From Rhinolophus ferrumequinum (Eukaryota > Chordata > Mammalia > Chiroptera > Rhinolophidae), in assembly GCF_004115265.2 (NCBI RefSeq), contig NC_046303.1, positions 1,260,501 through 1,324,500 on the forward strand: a stretch of 64,000 nt of DNA, read 5' to 3'. Of this stretch, positions 11,601 through 35,300 are shown piece by piece; position 1 is the first letter of the stretch; every line of letters begins with the position of its first letter. Both the position numbers and the translations under genes were made by a program. The notes below the pieces were generated by a model. It worked only from the letters and a program-made list of their open reading frames with translations, searched no databases and was not told where the DNA came from.

Positions 11601-14118
11601 AAATGGCAAAAGATAAGCAAGAGAAAAGACAAAGCAAGAGAAAGACTTTGGAAAGATAAATGGTCCCTCTGGAGAAGAGAGGTTTGGTAGAGACAGCGTC
11701 TGCTTGGTTTTTTTCAGAGATTGAGTTGCTCCCAGGAGGGGCTTCACAGCAATGAGCTCTGACTCGAAGGGCTAACTTCATGATTTTAGGAGAAGACTGC
11801 ATTCTAACGTACCCGGTCTGTTAGGATTTGCCGTCGGTGTCAAGCGGCAGAGGGCAAGGACTGGGCAGGAAAGTGGTTTGTGTGGTTCAGCCAGACTGGG
11901 TGACAGGTTCCTGGAAGGTGAGGCGGGAGCTTTCTCTGCGGCCCGTCTTCCTGGGAAGTGGGGTTTGGACTCTGGGAAGCTTCTGGGGAGCAGGGTGTCT
12001 TCCCGTGTCTCCTTTGATCCTGCAGCTGCCCCAGAAGGCCCTCCAACCCGTCTTCTCCAGCTCCCTGGGTCTGCTCCTCTCCCTCACCTGTAAAGGAATA
12101 CAGAGCAGCCTGGGGGGGGGGCAGATTGCCCGGAGACGCCTCTGAGCCTGCACTGGTCATGCTGAGCACATCCCTGCCCAGCACACACTGGCCCTGGGGG
12201 TGGTGACTACACGACCCCAAGTCCTGCTGCTTCTCTTCGTGCAGCAGTGAGCGGGCAGCAAGGAGGGCTGTGTGCAGGCCGCCCTGGGGGAGTCTGCAGG
12301 CGGCGGAATAGCCGGCCCACTCCCCACGACAGGCAGGGCTGGGGGAGGCGGGGCCCAGAGGCAGAGCCCCGCCCCACACTGTCTGCTGGTGTGCTACCTG
12401 GAGACCAGACTGGAGCGGTGGCTGCGCTGTCTGTGACCACTGCTGTGAAGACCTGCAATTAGGCCCGAGGCCTCTGATCACCTATTACGGGCGCAATGTG
12501 TGTGGGTTTTCCCACACCAGCTGGGTTCCCACACCCACTCCCTGGGTTCCATTAACTTGCTAGAGTGGCTCACAGAACTCAGGGAGACATTTTATTCACT
12601 AGGTCACTGACTGAGTGTAAAGATATAAGCTGGGAACAGCCGGATGGAAGAGGCACACAGGACAGGACGTGGAAAAGTGCGTGGAGCTTCCCGGCCCTCA
12701 CCAGGCGGCCACTCCCCACACCTCCACGTGTCCACCAACCCGGAAGCTCTCCGAACCCTGTCCTTCTGGGTTTTATGGAGGCTTCATTACACGGGCATGA
12801 TTAATGAAATCATTGGCCTCTGGTGATTGATTCAAAGGTTGGGGGTGGGGCTGCAAGTTCCAGCTCTCATCATCCCCTCACCATGGGGGGGGGTCCTGCA
12901 GTCTGCGTTAACATAACAAAAGACAGCTTGATCATTCTCCTCACCGGAAATGGCAAGGGTTCTAGGAGCTCTGCAGGAAACGGGGAACTGCTGAGGTGAC
13001 TGAATCCTGTACCACAGTCATGGAGGGAGCCCTGCCTTTCGCCCACCAGCTCCCGCCCCGCCGCCTTGGTGCTGGGTGAGGCTGGCGCCTCTTGCCACTC
13101 ACTCGCTTCCCCTGGTCTGCACGGAGAGGCCGCCGTTTCCAAAGCAGTGTTTTCTAAACCATGAGGGGGGACAAAGCCAGGTGAGAGACAGGCAGCGACT
13201 CAGGCAAACATTTGCTCCAGAACCAACTATTATAACTTTCTCTGGTTTTCAGAATTTGCTAAAAATGGTCCATATTTAACTGTGGGGGTAACAGTTACCA
13301 ACCCCTTTCTCCACAAGGGCCCAGTCAGTGCTTGCTGAGATGCCAGGTTGACAACCCGCCCTGGAAATGATGGGCCTGTGTGCACGTCACTGACACACTC
13401 ATGGTTTTCTACCCCGGCCTTGGGTGACCCTGTCCCAAAGCTCAGTGCCCTTCCTGCCAGGCTCTGGGGCCTTTGACCTGAGGTCCCCCGCAACCCTGCA
13501 CATGGTCTGGCTCAGCTCTCCCTCCTCCAGGTGGAGACTGGTCTCAGGTGTTTGATTGCTGACCCAGTGCAATAGCTCAGCTTATCATGTCTGTGGGGGG
13601 GTTCTTCCTTCTGACTTTGGGTGGGGGCACCAGGTCCCAGACGGCTGGTGCCTTCTGGGATCCTTCCCTCTCCACTGGGCTGTCCTGGAGGCCTGAAGGA
13701 CAGGTAAGATTTCTGAAGGGTGGAACAGCTGGGTGTGGTCTGTTGGGTAGGGGTGTCTTCTGCAGGTTAGCTCAGGTTAGCTGGGCCGCACTGGCCAGTG
13801 ACCTGGGCTCCCATTGGGATTCGCTACTGTTAAGTTAGTTCAACGAGGAAGCACTGGCCTGGGGGCTCTCACGCCCTCAGCAAATGCCTCGAGGTCCCGC
13901 GATGAAAACCCAGGACAACCAGTGTCAACAGCGACCAGGCTGCAGCTACAGCCGGGCAGACACCCCTGGCTCAGTTTCCCCACCTGCTCGGTCTCTGCAG
14001 GCTCCTGACCACTTCCGGTCGGTGCCGCCCCGTCCGCCCGCTTGTGCTCAGGTGAACTCTTCGGTATGTCACACGCCTCGTGTACCGTTTACCACTGTTC
14101 TCTGTTGTCTTCTCCCAG
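8698..14118 (+). other. UPP1 intron 1
   Basis: This is about 5.4 kb between the probable first exon and the exon with the start codon. Its first part is still CpG-rich. It holds the unassigned repeat at 12482-12900. The remaining sequence shows only composition-driven open frames, including a 213-codon minus-strand frame at 11840-12481 with no recognisable domain. Confidence 0.6.
12482..12900 (+). repeat. Second copy of the unassigned interspersed repeat
   Basis: It matches the repeat at 4033-4560 in order and orientation: a start around acaccagctggg, a block around gctcacagaactcagggaga, then ggatggaagaggcacacagg, cctccacgtgtccaccaacc and ggaagctctccgaaccctgt. This copy extends further, through gggttttatggaggcttcat and the motif around cattggcctctggtgattga. 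It looks ancient and broken. Confidence 0.65.
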
Positions 14119-14138
14119 GTCCTGCCTCAGTTGAGAGA

Positions 14139-24747
<10,609 letters not shown>

Positions 24748-24788
24748 AGGCCCCTGCGTCTCCAGGACGAGTGGTTGTCATTGCCACA

Positions 24789-24794
24789 AATAAA
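24789..24794 (+). terminator. UPP1 poly(A) signal
   Basis: AATAAA lies 42 bases after the stop codon. A GT-rich downstream element (CTCTGTGTGTGACT) starts near 24810. The implied 3' UTR is short, about 60 bases. Confidence 0.85.
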
Positions 24795-26764
24795 ACCCTT
24801 GTCAAAGTACTCTGTGTGTGACTCGTGCACCCTTGGTGTGAGAATCGGGAAGCTGCATGTCACAGGCACAGACTCCTGCATCCCACACCCCTGGTGTGGA
24901 TGTTTATGTGTGGCCGACACTCCTTTCCAAAAGCCCCTCCCTGCGATTCTGAGAGGACCCCTCAGCTGAGGGTGGGTAATCAGATGTTCAGGAAGTACTG
25001 AGCCTGTGCCCCAGGGATGCTAAGAGCAAGAGCCTCTACTCCTGCCCCCCTCATGTGCCGGAGGCTGTAGTGTGCAGGGTGAACCCCGGGAGTTTCTCCC
25101 TTGGCTGGCTCTGTCAAGTGGCTATTTGGTGCACCCAGTATCAGAGGCTGGCCAGAGGAAGCAGCCTGGAGGGCAGGGGTCCAACCGGAGCCCCCGGGTG
25201 GCTGGGGTGACTGTCCACTTACAACCCAGCACAAGGTGCAGGACCCCGACTCCCCTCTGTCCCCAGGCTACTGCCCTATACTCCCCTCTGTCCCCAGATT
25301 CCCGAGTGCCCCAGACTTCACCTGGATGTTGCCCAGCCCCTCCAGGTACATGTCTGCCTGTCAAACCTCAGCTGAGGCCAGAGTGGGTCAGTCTCCTGTG
25401 GCCTCCAGCTCACTGAACGGGTTGCTGCCATGTGGCCCCTGGGAGCCCGTGTGCTGTGGACAGAGGGTCACTAATGTGCGTGTTGTCGCCTGGCCCCCGC
25501 TGGGCTGAGGATACAGACAGGACCCATCACCCCAGCTTGTGGGGCCCTCTCAGCGAGGACATGTGGCAAGGCAGAGAGGACTCAAGACACTGGGCAATTG
25601 ACGACATTTAAACTGAAGAGGACGGTGCTACCAGCCAGAGAAGGGCTGGGCCCGTCAGGTATGGCCTAGAACCTGCACACTGACACCGCTTTCTGGGGCC
25701 AGGCAGAGGGAACGGAACTCCCGTGGGGCACCTTGTTTCCTCTGATGCCCAGGCCATACTGAGACTCCTGGATGGGCCTGCGCTGCCCTCTGCTGGCTGT
25801 GAGCAGAAGGGCACCTCGCTTATCCCACAGATGCCACTTGTGTCCGCAGGTGACTCCTGCCGGCATCACAGGAGTGTGAGGCTGCGCGATGGCCTTGTGC
25901 GGGCCGGACAGTGCCCACATGCAGGGAACGCCTGCTGAACAAAGTGTTGTTCTGATGGATGAACGGTAACAATTCCACTCCTGTGACAACAGGATTAGTT
26001 TGGTTTGGTTACCAAGGTGACTCTGGAACCGGCCTTGAAAATGCCCTCAAGCAAGGGTTACCTGGATTTCTCAAGATGACCCCTCCCTCCACCTGCATGG
26101 TCACCCCACCTGGTTTCCTGGCCTGGTCCCTGTGTCTTCCTCCATTCCAGGTGCCGAGGGACCCCTCTGAGCAGGATTAGATGACACCAGTACAGTCCAC
26201 TCTCAGTGCTTTGGCAGGTCAGAGAGAATTAGGGACATCACTGGGTTTGTTCTAATGGAGCTAATCACCTGGATTTCACAAACCAGTGTCACCTGTCTCA
26301 CCGCACCTTTTTTTTAGTGTGATCCAGCGGTGACGTGACGTAGGTAAGCACTCAGAATGACTCCAAACTTGAATAACGGTGCAGCACTTTGTAACAGGGA
26401 AGTAACTTCATCCCGGTGGGTGAGGTGTTCAAGCCCTTACAGGTGAAGCTGGCGGGGCTCTCATGTCTCATGTCGAGCTGGGGCTGTGACACAGAATCCC
26501 TGAGGTGGTGTCGCCCCCCTCCCATGGACTCGCCGCTGCCGCCCCCTCCCGTCCAGTCTCATCACACTGACAGTGATGCCACCTGACCAGAAGCAGCGAG
26601 AGTGAAGACTCGTTTTTGTAAATGGCAATAAGGATAATGAAATGCTGTAGAAGATTCAATCCGGCCTTACACCTTTACCATTTATCGTGACAGCGCCACC
26701 GCAGGCCAGGTGTGGTTGCCTGAGATCCTGGGGCGGGGGTGTGGGGTGGAGAGGAAACTGTTAT

Positions 26765-26960
26765 TCTATTAATCTGAGTTGATTGAGCACCAGGCACGAT
26801 TTTTAAAACAATGCTCTGGTCTCTTTGCTGCATTGACTTCTCAGAACCTTGCAATGCAGGTCTTCTCTTTCCCCTTTTACAGAGGAAGGTTCTGGTCCCA
26901 GAATTGGGACTTGCCCAGGGTTGCAAAGCAACTCTCAGATTAGGTGCAGGTCTTTCTGTT
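26765..26960 (-). mobile_element. MIR SINE
   Basis: On the + strand the order 'tgagcaccaggcacg ... cttctcagaacctt ... ccccttttacagaggaagg ... gacttgcccagggttgcaaa' follows the reverse complement of the MIR consensus. Confidence 0.65.
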
Positions 26961-28029
26961 TGGGAAACTGGTCAGCTGCCCGTGGACAGGCCGCAGACTG
27001 AGGGATCGGGGTGACGGCTGTCTTCTTGCCCAGGCTGGCCTATGACAGTTTCACCGCATTGTCCTTTCTGAGGAAGAGAATAGGCTTAACGACTATGTAG
27101 AGGGCTCGAGCCCCAGGACGGCTAATCTGACCTCACTGCCAGAAGCCCCTGGGAACACAGGAGAGTTCCGTTCCGGGAAGATGAGTTATCTGTGGACCAA
27201 CACAGTCCGTGTTGTCCCACTGTGTGCTCCAGCTGGTGAGCTTCCCTGATGTCCTGAGTATCGGCTGAGTCCGTTCTCTCTTGGGAGACACATGATGTCA
27301 TCGGGGGCTGGCTTTGATTTTGGCCCAGGATGGCCCCACCTGTCTTCTGCTCTCGCAGCTGCCCTTTCCCTGTTGTGCAACGGGGAGTGTTCAAGAGAAC
27401 TTTTAGAAAAAAGGGAAAATCAGGTTTCCCCACAGACATGGGAGTAAATGTGTTAAATATTTTATTTTATTCACGTGAGGAAACTAGTCTATTCTAATGG
27501 GTTCAGAACAGAATGGAAAAAGCACAGTTTATCTGAACCACTGAGGAATGTTGAAATGTATTGCAAACAAAGATGCAAATGAATTTTAGGAAGGGAAGGG
27601 CAGGGAGAAGGTACTTAGAATCCCCACTGGGTGGGACAGACGGACTGCATCTGTCCATGGGTCACTTGAAGCATACCACCTGAAACGGTGTGCTGCAGAC
27701 ACATATAGTTTCCTAGGGAAACATAGCATTTTTTTTCTACAGAAGAAAACCTAAGAACTGTCCCTCAGGTGAGAAGTGCAGCAGAGGGAGTGACACAAGG
27801 CGGTGGGTTTACCTGAGCAGCTCTGATTTTTAATTCTTCTTGACACTTACTAGTGATGAGATCTTGTCAGGACCCTCTCCCTGAGCCCCAGTAACCTTCT
27901 ATGGAAAGTGGGGTTCCCAGAGCTGAGGAGGGCACAGATCTGACCCTCAGTAAATAGAGCCGATTGGTGTTGGCTCGTCAATTATTTTCCACTGCATGTT
28001 AAGACAAGTTTATTGAGTAATCGATATTA

Positions 28030-28590
28030 ACAAGCTCCTGGGCTAACCTTTCTATGTGTATTGTGGTACAATAGACATAACATAAAAGCCGTGATTTCAA
28101 TCACCCATAGGTGTACAAGGCAGCGGCATCAAGTGCTTTTGCCATGTTGTGTGACCATCACAACTATGTCCACCCAAAGCTTTTTCATCACCCCCAAGGC
28201 AAACTCCACACCCATCTCTTGGTGACCTCTAACTCACCGTCTGTCTCTGAGTTTGCTTACTCTGGGAATCTCAGGTAAGTGGACTCGCGCAGGAGTTATC
28301 CTTTTTTGTTTGTCTTACTTCACATTGTTTCTAAGGTCCATCCCATTCATACAATAGCACATTCCTTAGCGAAATCACATTCCTGTCTAAGGCTGAGGAA
28401 TATCCCACTGTCTGTTCATGCCAGTTGTTCACTCACTCATCCATTGGTGAGCACTTGGGTTGTGTCTGCCTGTTGCCTGTTGTGAATGAGGCTTCCATGA
28501 ACGTGGGTGTGCAGATGTGCACGCGCACCCCGGTCCCTGCTTTCGATTCTTTTGGGGTAGGCTGAGGAGGGGAATTGCTGGGTCATCTGG
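28030..28590 (-). mobile_element. L1M 3' UTR-type fragment
   Basis: The + strand shows the familiar inverted L1ME-type 3' region: 'gtggtacaatagacataaca', 'gtgtgaccatcacaactatg', 'gagtttgcttactctgggaa', 'ctgaggaatatcccactgtc', 'gcacttgggttgtgtctgcc' and 'ggaattgctgggtcatctgg'. It is strongly diverged. Confidence 0.8.
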
Positions 28591-29487
28591 GAGAAGTTCT
28601 ACTGAACTTCTTGGGGAACTGCTGGCCTGATTTCTTTCTCTAGGCAGGGAAACACTTTGAAAAGCATGGGTCCATCTCGGGAGGACGTCCTTCCTGGCAG
28701 CATGTTTGCTGTGTGCCTCTGCTCGCACCTGCCCCTTCGGGAGTGGGCGAGGCCTCTGTGCATGAATAGAGCCGTCACACAGCCCCCGACAAAGGGTGTT
28801 TGAAAGCTCCCACCCTGGTGTGTCGCAGTCTACCTCGGCAACAGAACACTGAAGCACCTGTGTCCAAGGTGAGCTTGGACCTCGTGGGAAGCTGGAAGCC
28901 TCCCTGTTGCCAGTCGCCCAGGCTGTTGAAAGCCAAAGCTCGTGGGAGGCTTCATCCCCATCTACTAAACTATCACAGTCACGTTTCAGAGGTGACTGGG
29001 CGCTCAGATTAAATCCGGTGTCTGCGAGCTGTGGGCATGTGACAAGATGGCTGGGCGAGTGCAATGTCCGAAAGTGGCAGTTGGTCCCACTACGCAAAAA
29101 GCCGACATAATGGTAAATGTGCAACAGGGAGGGTCATGTGACGCTTGAAACGTTTTTCTAGAGAAATTGATTAAGTTTTGTGGCAGATGCCACATAGTTT
29201 AAACTGCCCTGTAATGATATGTTACCCTCACACTGTTCTAGGAAGCATATTTCATACATTGAGAGAAACATACAGAGTAAATAGTGAAAAAGAAAAAATT
29301 ATGCATGACCCTTGTTAAATCAGGAAAGCACACTTTATTCAAGACTACTGCAATAGGTGTAAGGACTACCCACAAAGGGGGAGAAAGATGGGGCTCAACT
29401 CAGAATATAACAAAGAAAGTGGGGATTTACAGCCAAGAGCAGGGGAGGGGAACGGTTGAGAGATGGAAAGGCACTAAGAAGGTGTGC

Positions 29488-29925
29488 TAGGGTTCTCCAG
29501 GGACATGGGACCAATATGATACATATATAGAATTGGCTCAGGTGATTATGGAGGCCAAGAAGTTCCACCATCTGCCATCTTCAAGCTGGAGAACCAGGGA
29601 AGCCAGTGTGTAGTTCAGCCTGTGTCTGAAGGGCTAGGAACCCGGAGCTGTGATGTCTGAGGCGGGAGAAGATGGATGTCCCAGCTCCAGGAGACAGAGG
29701 GAATTCAGCCTTCCTCTTCCTTTGGTTCCACTCAGGCCCCCAAAGGATTGGATGCTGCCGCCCACTGGTGACTGTGGATCTCTGTACTCAGTCTGCTGAA
29801 TCAAAAGCTGAATTCTCCCAGAAACACCCTCACAGACACACCCAGAAGTTATGTTTCACCAGCTCTCTGGGCTTCCCTGAGCCTGTCAAGTTGACATATC
29901 AAGTGAACCTTCACAGAGGGTAGGG
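29488..29925. repeat. Dispersed repeat, family not assigned
   Basis: It begins 'gctagggttctccagggaca', contains 'agaattggctcaggtgatta', 'aaggattggatgctgccgcc' and 'aacaccctcacagacacacc', and ends near 'agttgacatatcaagtgaac'. I recognise this as a common old mammalian interspersed repeat but cannot name the family with confidence. Confidence 0.5.
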
Positions 29926-31859
29926 TCGTTCTAGATAAATTGGCCTACCAGGATTCTTGCCGAGGGCAGGCCGGGGGTGATCGGACATCATCTGGGGAAC
30001 GGTGGGGTGTGGGGTGTGTGTGTGAGGAATTTGATTAGATATAGCGGGGGGTTCTGGCAAAACTAAAACTGCGCTCCTTAGGACATGCCAAGGGTGAGGC
30101 TTTGATGGGTTCAGAGGAACCTGTTTAGAGTTTGGTCAAGAAAAGTCTTTCTCAGTGGTAACCAGCTGTAGTGTTAGTGGCATCGTTTTCCAACAAGTTT
30201 CCCTGCTGGGTGTTAACTTTCCCGATTAATGAGCTGCTAGGTCGTGACAACAGGCTTTTCATCGACCTTTTGTAATAGCCAAAGTAGAAGACCCTTACCC
30301 TGAGAAAGAAGGAATCCGCTGAGGGGAAGTGGATGCACTGGGGTCAGGTGAGGACCTGACATTTGCCTGCCCCAGGTGGTGGCTTCCAGGTCTCAGTCAC
30401 CTGCCTCTCAGCCACCTGCCCCTCAGGAAGCACTGGGGACCTGACACTGTTCTGGAAGTTTCAGGGTCCAGCCTGGCTGAGACCCACCGTGGGCCTGCTG
30501 ACTGCCCTCTGGGACATTTTACACAATAAAGCAAGCAGCGACACATGCAGAACACTGGCTGGGAGGGAGCCGGGTGTAGACACAACTGAACGCAGGAGAG
30601 GAGGCACAGAAGGGGGCTTGTGGGAGGCCAACCTGTGCTGAGGGGTGACTGGGGGGGCCTCCATGCCGGCCCCAGCCTCCCCCTGCAGCAAACAGCTCAG
30701 ATGCAGATGAAGGGAAGGCAACCCCCCCAGGGTTTGACTTTCCCAGTGACCCAAATATAGAGCCTCTGCTGAGCCCCTCTGACCTCAGCTGAGTGGAAAT
30801 CCACGGCCAGGGTGGCAGTCTAAAGTCTCTGTGGTGATTGCTGTGGGCATCTGGGAGCACCGTTCCTTTAAAAACGCCCATGTGAATTTATTGTCCCTGA
30901 CTCGCCCCCACACCCCGAAGCAGGTATGGTCATACATAGGTCCAGCTTCCAGTGGACACAAGGCCACAAGGCAAAGGGAGTCTGCTGCTCCCTGGTTCCA
31001 GGCGAGCTCCCAACACCACACAGTCGGGAAACTCTTGCAAATTTAAACAGGTTCCTGCACCCCAGAACTCGTGGAACTTGTCATCTGTGCTCATGCTACA
31101 AAATAACACATCATAGAATAAAGTGTAAAAATAGTGTTCTTTTGCAAAGCAGGTTTGCAGGATAATTGAGGCAATTCCTCTGCTGCAGCCAGTGCCCGTT
31201 TCCTGTTGCAAAAGCCTTTCATGGAGTGTGCATAGCTTGTGGAAATCGCTTTGTGAAACGGAAGACCACAGGCTCTGGTTGCTGGTTGCAGCTCTTTCCC
31301 TGACCACAGCCCCGGGGGTGGGGGGAGGGGTGCAGGAACTCAGGAGCGACGGCCTCAGGACAGTGGAGCAACCGCCCCCTAGCTGAACCCATCAAGCCCG
31401 ATAAGATTAACGCGTACAGGAATCACGCAGCGTCCAGTCGCCCACAGCCTTGCTGACACCTGCCAGCCTCCAGGAAGGTGCAGGAGGGACCGCCTGTGGC
31501 TGCTCACTGAGCTTTGCCACAGCCTCTCTCGGGTATCAGGGCATCAGATGAGTCACAGATGGGAGAGGGGCTGCCCGGTCCTGTCGTATTGGCTTTATCT
31601 GGGTTTACTCAGATTCCCCGCTCTGCCTGAGGCTCCCTCCTGCCCTCTGACGCTCGGGTCCCAGCCCTTTGGGGGAAATGGGTGAAGCAGGGGTATTGGG
31701 GGGTTGTGACAGCACAGCTGATCTTGAACCACCCTCGCTCCGTCCCCCCAGACCTACACGGCTGCCGTCTCCTTTCCCTTTGCTCTCTCGGGAATGGAGA
31801 CTGGGGTCGGGCGGCGGGAGAGGAGTCATTCCCTCCAACTAGCGTCAGGGCCAGGGGGT

Positions 31860-32330
31860 CAGTGCTGAGAGTCAGCGCGCTTCGTTCGCGCGCGTGGTGC
31901 CGTGTGCTCTGGGAAGTAACTGTGTGCAGGGAAGGGCCTCCTGTAACCCAACCCACCGCCACCCCACCCCACCCCCACTGGACGGCTGTGGAAAGGTGAG
32001 ATTTCTCAATAGGTCCTCAGCGGGAGGGTCCCTCCGTGCCGCCTCCTTCGGTCTCCCGCCCGTAAGCCGCCTTGCATCACTCACTTTTGTTGGGATTGAC
32101 TAATGCGCAGGCCTTGGCCCCCCCGCAGATATAAGGCCGGGGCGCGAGGCTTCCCCACCGAGCAGGAGGGGCATGGGGCCGGCCGCGCGCCAGTTCCGAG
32201 CCTTGCTCTGGAAGAACTGGCTGTGCAGACTCAGGCAACCGGTGAGTGCGCGCTGCCTGGCCCCCGGGCCCACGAGGTGGGGAGGCGGGTGGTGCGGGGC
32301 AGGACCTGTCCTCAGGGCCTAGGCGCCTGA
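31860..32330 (+). promoter_or_regulatory. ABCA13 promoter region with TATA-like box
   Basis: A short GC-rich stretch with alternating CG runs near 31876-31898 precedes ABCA13 exon 1. TATAAGG at 32130-32136 lies 37-43 bases before the ATG, so a start site about 25-30 bases downstream would leave a 5' UTR of only some 10-20 bases. Confidence 0.5.
32173..32241 (+). CDS. ABCA13: ABCA13 exon 1
   Basis: ATG has G at -3 and +4. The exon encodes [20 protein letters not shown] and RQP, 23 whole codons, then donor GTGAGT at 32242. Human starts [20 protein letters not shown] by memory. This is the cytoplasmic N-terminus before the first membrane span. Confidence 0.95.
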
Positions 32331-35300
32331 TCCTCAGGACCAGTGCAAAACCGAGCCCGCGGCATTTTGTCAGAACAGGCCTAATTTAGAAAAACTGAAA
32401 AAATAAAAAGTGGAATTTGAGCTCTAATTGGTGTTTTGGGCATCTTATAAAAACTAAGCTGCAAATCTTCTGGTTGAAGGGACGAGGCACAAAATGCAAT
32501 ATATGCACAAATAGTAAGTTCCCTGCGCCCACTTGCAGAGCCAGAGGCTGCAGCCCATGTCCCCAGGGCTGGCAGTGTATCCTTTCATGTCAAAGCATCA
32601 GTGTTGATTCACGCCCTTTGGAACTGTACCCAGAGGCATTGCCAAGGTCTCTAAGTGGATGGAATCGCTCAGACCAGCCTTGGGCTAAAGCCTGGTAAAT
32701 ACCCTGTAAACTGCCTTCTAACCAAGTGGAAGCCACTGGCTTGTTACCACGAGCCATGCTTTATTTACTACGGAGGCTGCTGGTTTAAACATTAAACCCT
32801 GAATATGTCCCTTTCAGTAGAGGTAGAGCTGCATAACATCTACATAATTTCTGATTTTAAGGTCCATGCTTAGCAAGTGGGGTTTTTCTGCTGACCACTG
32901 CTTCTGTTTGAAGACATTCAGTAACTGACATTGAATTCCATTTTTCTGAATTCTCATTTTCTTTATTTCCTCTTCAAAATAAGGTCAATGTTAATGGGGA
33001 TTTTTCTTTTTCATGGGATGATCTTCAGGGTGTGAGCAATCCCAGCTGGAACTCTGATTGCACCCAAGTTCTAAGGTCGGGAAGGAACCAGAGAGACTTC
33101 TGTTCTTGGTCGTTGGGGCACTGGTGGACGTGTAGGTGTTTTTCAGTTTGCGAACGGTGTATTTTATTGACATGGCTTGTTTCGGGGGAACTAAGCCTGT
33201 TTTCGTGTGGGAGGTCAGTTTCCCAGCACCACTCTTCCTGCTTTTAGTCATCAATTCAATTAAACCTGGGAGCGGCTCCGTCTCCCCTTCACTGTCGGGC
33301 ACTTGAGTTGTTTCAGTGTTTCCTCGATTGTTGATGCTACTGAGATAAATGTGCTTATCAGAAATATTTCATTCCTTATTTATTTGGTGACCACTGATTG
33401 AAATGGCTCCTCACCCCGTCCTTTGCCTGATCTTTCTACTTAGTATTTATTGAGCGCTCATACCACAGGTGTACCTATTTGCTAATTTCCTCTGGAACCC
33501 AGGTGAGGTTGTCAGATCCATGAGAGCAGGGAGTTTTTCTGATTCGGTCACCAGTGTATTTGGCCAGCACCCAGAACAGTGCCTGGCACTTAGTAGGTGT
33601 TTAATGATATTTATTGAATGAGTGCGTGAAGTAATACAAGCTTTACTGCATCTCTGCTATATGCAGGATGCCAGGTGAACCAGGCAAATGAGTGCCCAGC
33701 CTTCCTGAACTGTGGTTCTGGCTGAGAGAAGCACTTGGATATATAAGGACAAAGCTACTGTGTTTCCCCAAAAATAAGACCTAGCCAGACCATTACTTCT
33801 AATGCATCTTTTGGAGCAAAAATTAATATAAGACCTGGTCTAATTTTACTTATATGAGACCCGGTCTTATATTAATTTTTGCTCCAAAAGACGCATTAGA
33901 GCTGATTGTCCGGCTTGGTCCCATTTTCGGGGAAACACGGTAGTGAGCCTCCTTCTGGGGACATGTCCTGCAGATGTCCACACACACATGTGGTGTTTGC
34001 ACAGGTTGTTTGTTACAGCTCCGCTCGTAACAGCAAAGGAGAAACAACATGGGGTTCCACGCAGAGACTGGCTCCACACCCCCACCCTGCTGCGCACTAG
34101 TTTACTCGGCTGGGCGGATTCCTTTTCCTAAATTTATTTTTCAAGTACAGTTGACATACAACGCTGTATGAATTTCAGGTGTATAACAGTGATTAGACAT
34201 TTCTATATCTTATGAAGTGACCCACCCCCCCATAAGTCTGGGACCCACCTGGCCCCTTACAGTTATTGCAGGATTACTGACCCTCTTCCCTGGGTGGCAC
34301 TTTACATTCTCATGACTTTTATAACTGGCAGTTAGTACTTCCTAATCCCTTCCACTTGGTTTTCCTCCCTGCAAAATGAGTTAGTGCTTGGCAGCGGCCG
34401 GCCTACGAGTGGGAGCTGTTTTCTTATTTGGCCAAAGTTCGGGGACGATGGAAATGGATGGCCTCTGACATCGGAGGGAGCCAGCCCGGAGTGTGGGGAG
34501 AGAAAGAGGGTGACCCGAGGCTTCTTGCAAAGACGGGTTAGGAGCCCCCAGGGGAATGGGAGTGGGTTCTCATCTCCTCGTGCTGTCACGTTGGAAGTAC
34601 GGTCTTTAAACTGACCTGTTTTTCATAGCTTCCTCCCGTTTTCTGATGATTCTCTGTAAATCCTTCATTTCTGCAGCTTCCTGACTATGGAAATGGGGTG
34701 TTGGCATAAACGGTGGGATGACCAATCTGACCGGGTGATTAAACGGCCACTTATATATGTTTATTTAGTGCATAAGATTTGGGCACTGCTTGTACGATGA
34801 GTACACTATTGTCTGCTTTTATGTTTACTTAAAAAGCCTCTTCATTTTACTATATTTTATTGTTATAGTTCCTTTAGAAAACATTTTATTATGGACATTT
34901 CAGACAGAAAAATAAAAAGAAGAGTGTTGACTGGATGACTAGTACCCATCCTACTTGTCTTCATACTTAGCTTTATAGATTGTTGAAATTCCGCTCTTCT
35001 TAGAAAAAATTAGTTTAAATAGAAGAATGTTTTTGTAACCATTTTAATACCACTTTTTTTTTTGCTTCTTGATTTTTATTTATTGTGCAAACAGCGCTCT
35101 AACAGTAAGGAAAGCTTTAAAGATCATCTAAAGTTCATTATCCTAGTGCATCTGCTACTTTTATGCTTTTCTTGTCATTAGGCAAGAATAGAATGCAATA
35201 TTTTTTCGTAAAACCATAGCTTTTTGCGCCCCCCCCACCCCCACTGAAGCCCCAAGTCTCGGTTTGGTCTCCTAGGTGATGGCTCTGCACCTGATCAATT

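Larger units (their letters stand above)
24815..32100. other. UPP1-ABCA13 intergenic region
   Basis: This is 7.3 kb with a MIR at about 26765-26960, an L1 3' part at 28030-28590 and an unassigned dispersed repeat at 29488-29925. The rest is unique GC-moderate sequence. Open frames, including a 231-codon minus-strand one at 28429-29124, have no domain or splice support. GC and CpG rise after about 31800 towards the ABCA13 promoter. Confidence 0.6.

Noticed and set aside
11840-12481. 213-codon minus-strand open frame in UPP1 intron 1
   Set aside because: It has no recognisable domain and low-complexity composition. GC-rich DNA gives long stop-free frames by chance.
28429-29124. 231-codon minus-strand open frame between UPP1 and ABCA13
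   Set aside because: Its 3' part overlaps an L1-derived region, and nothing resembles a known protein or has splice support.
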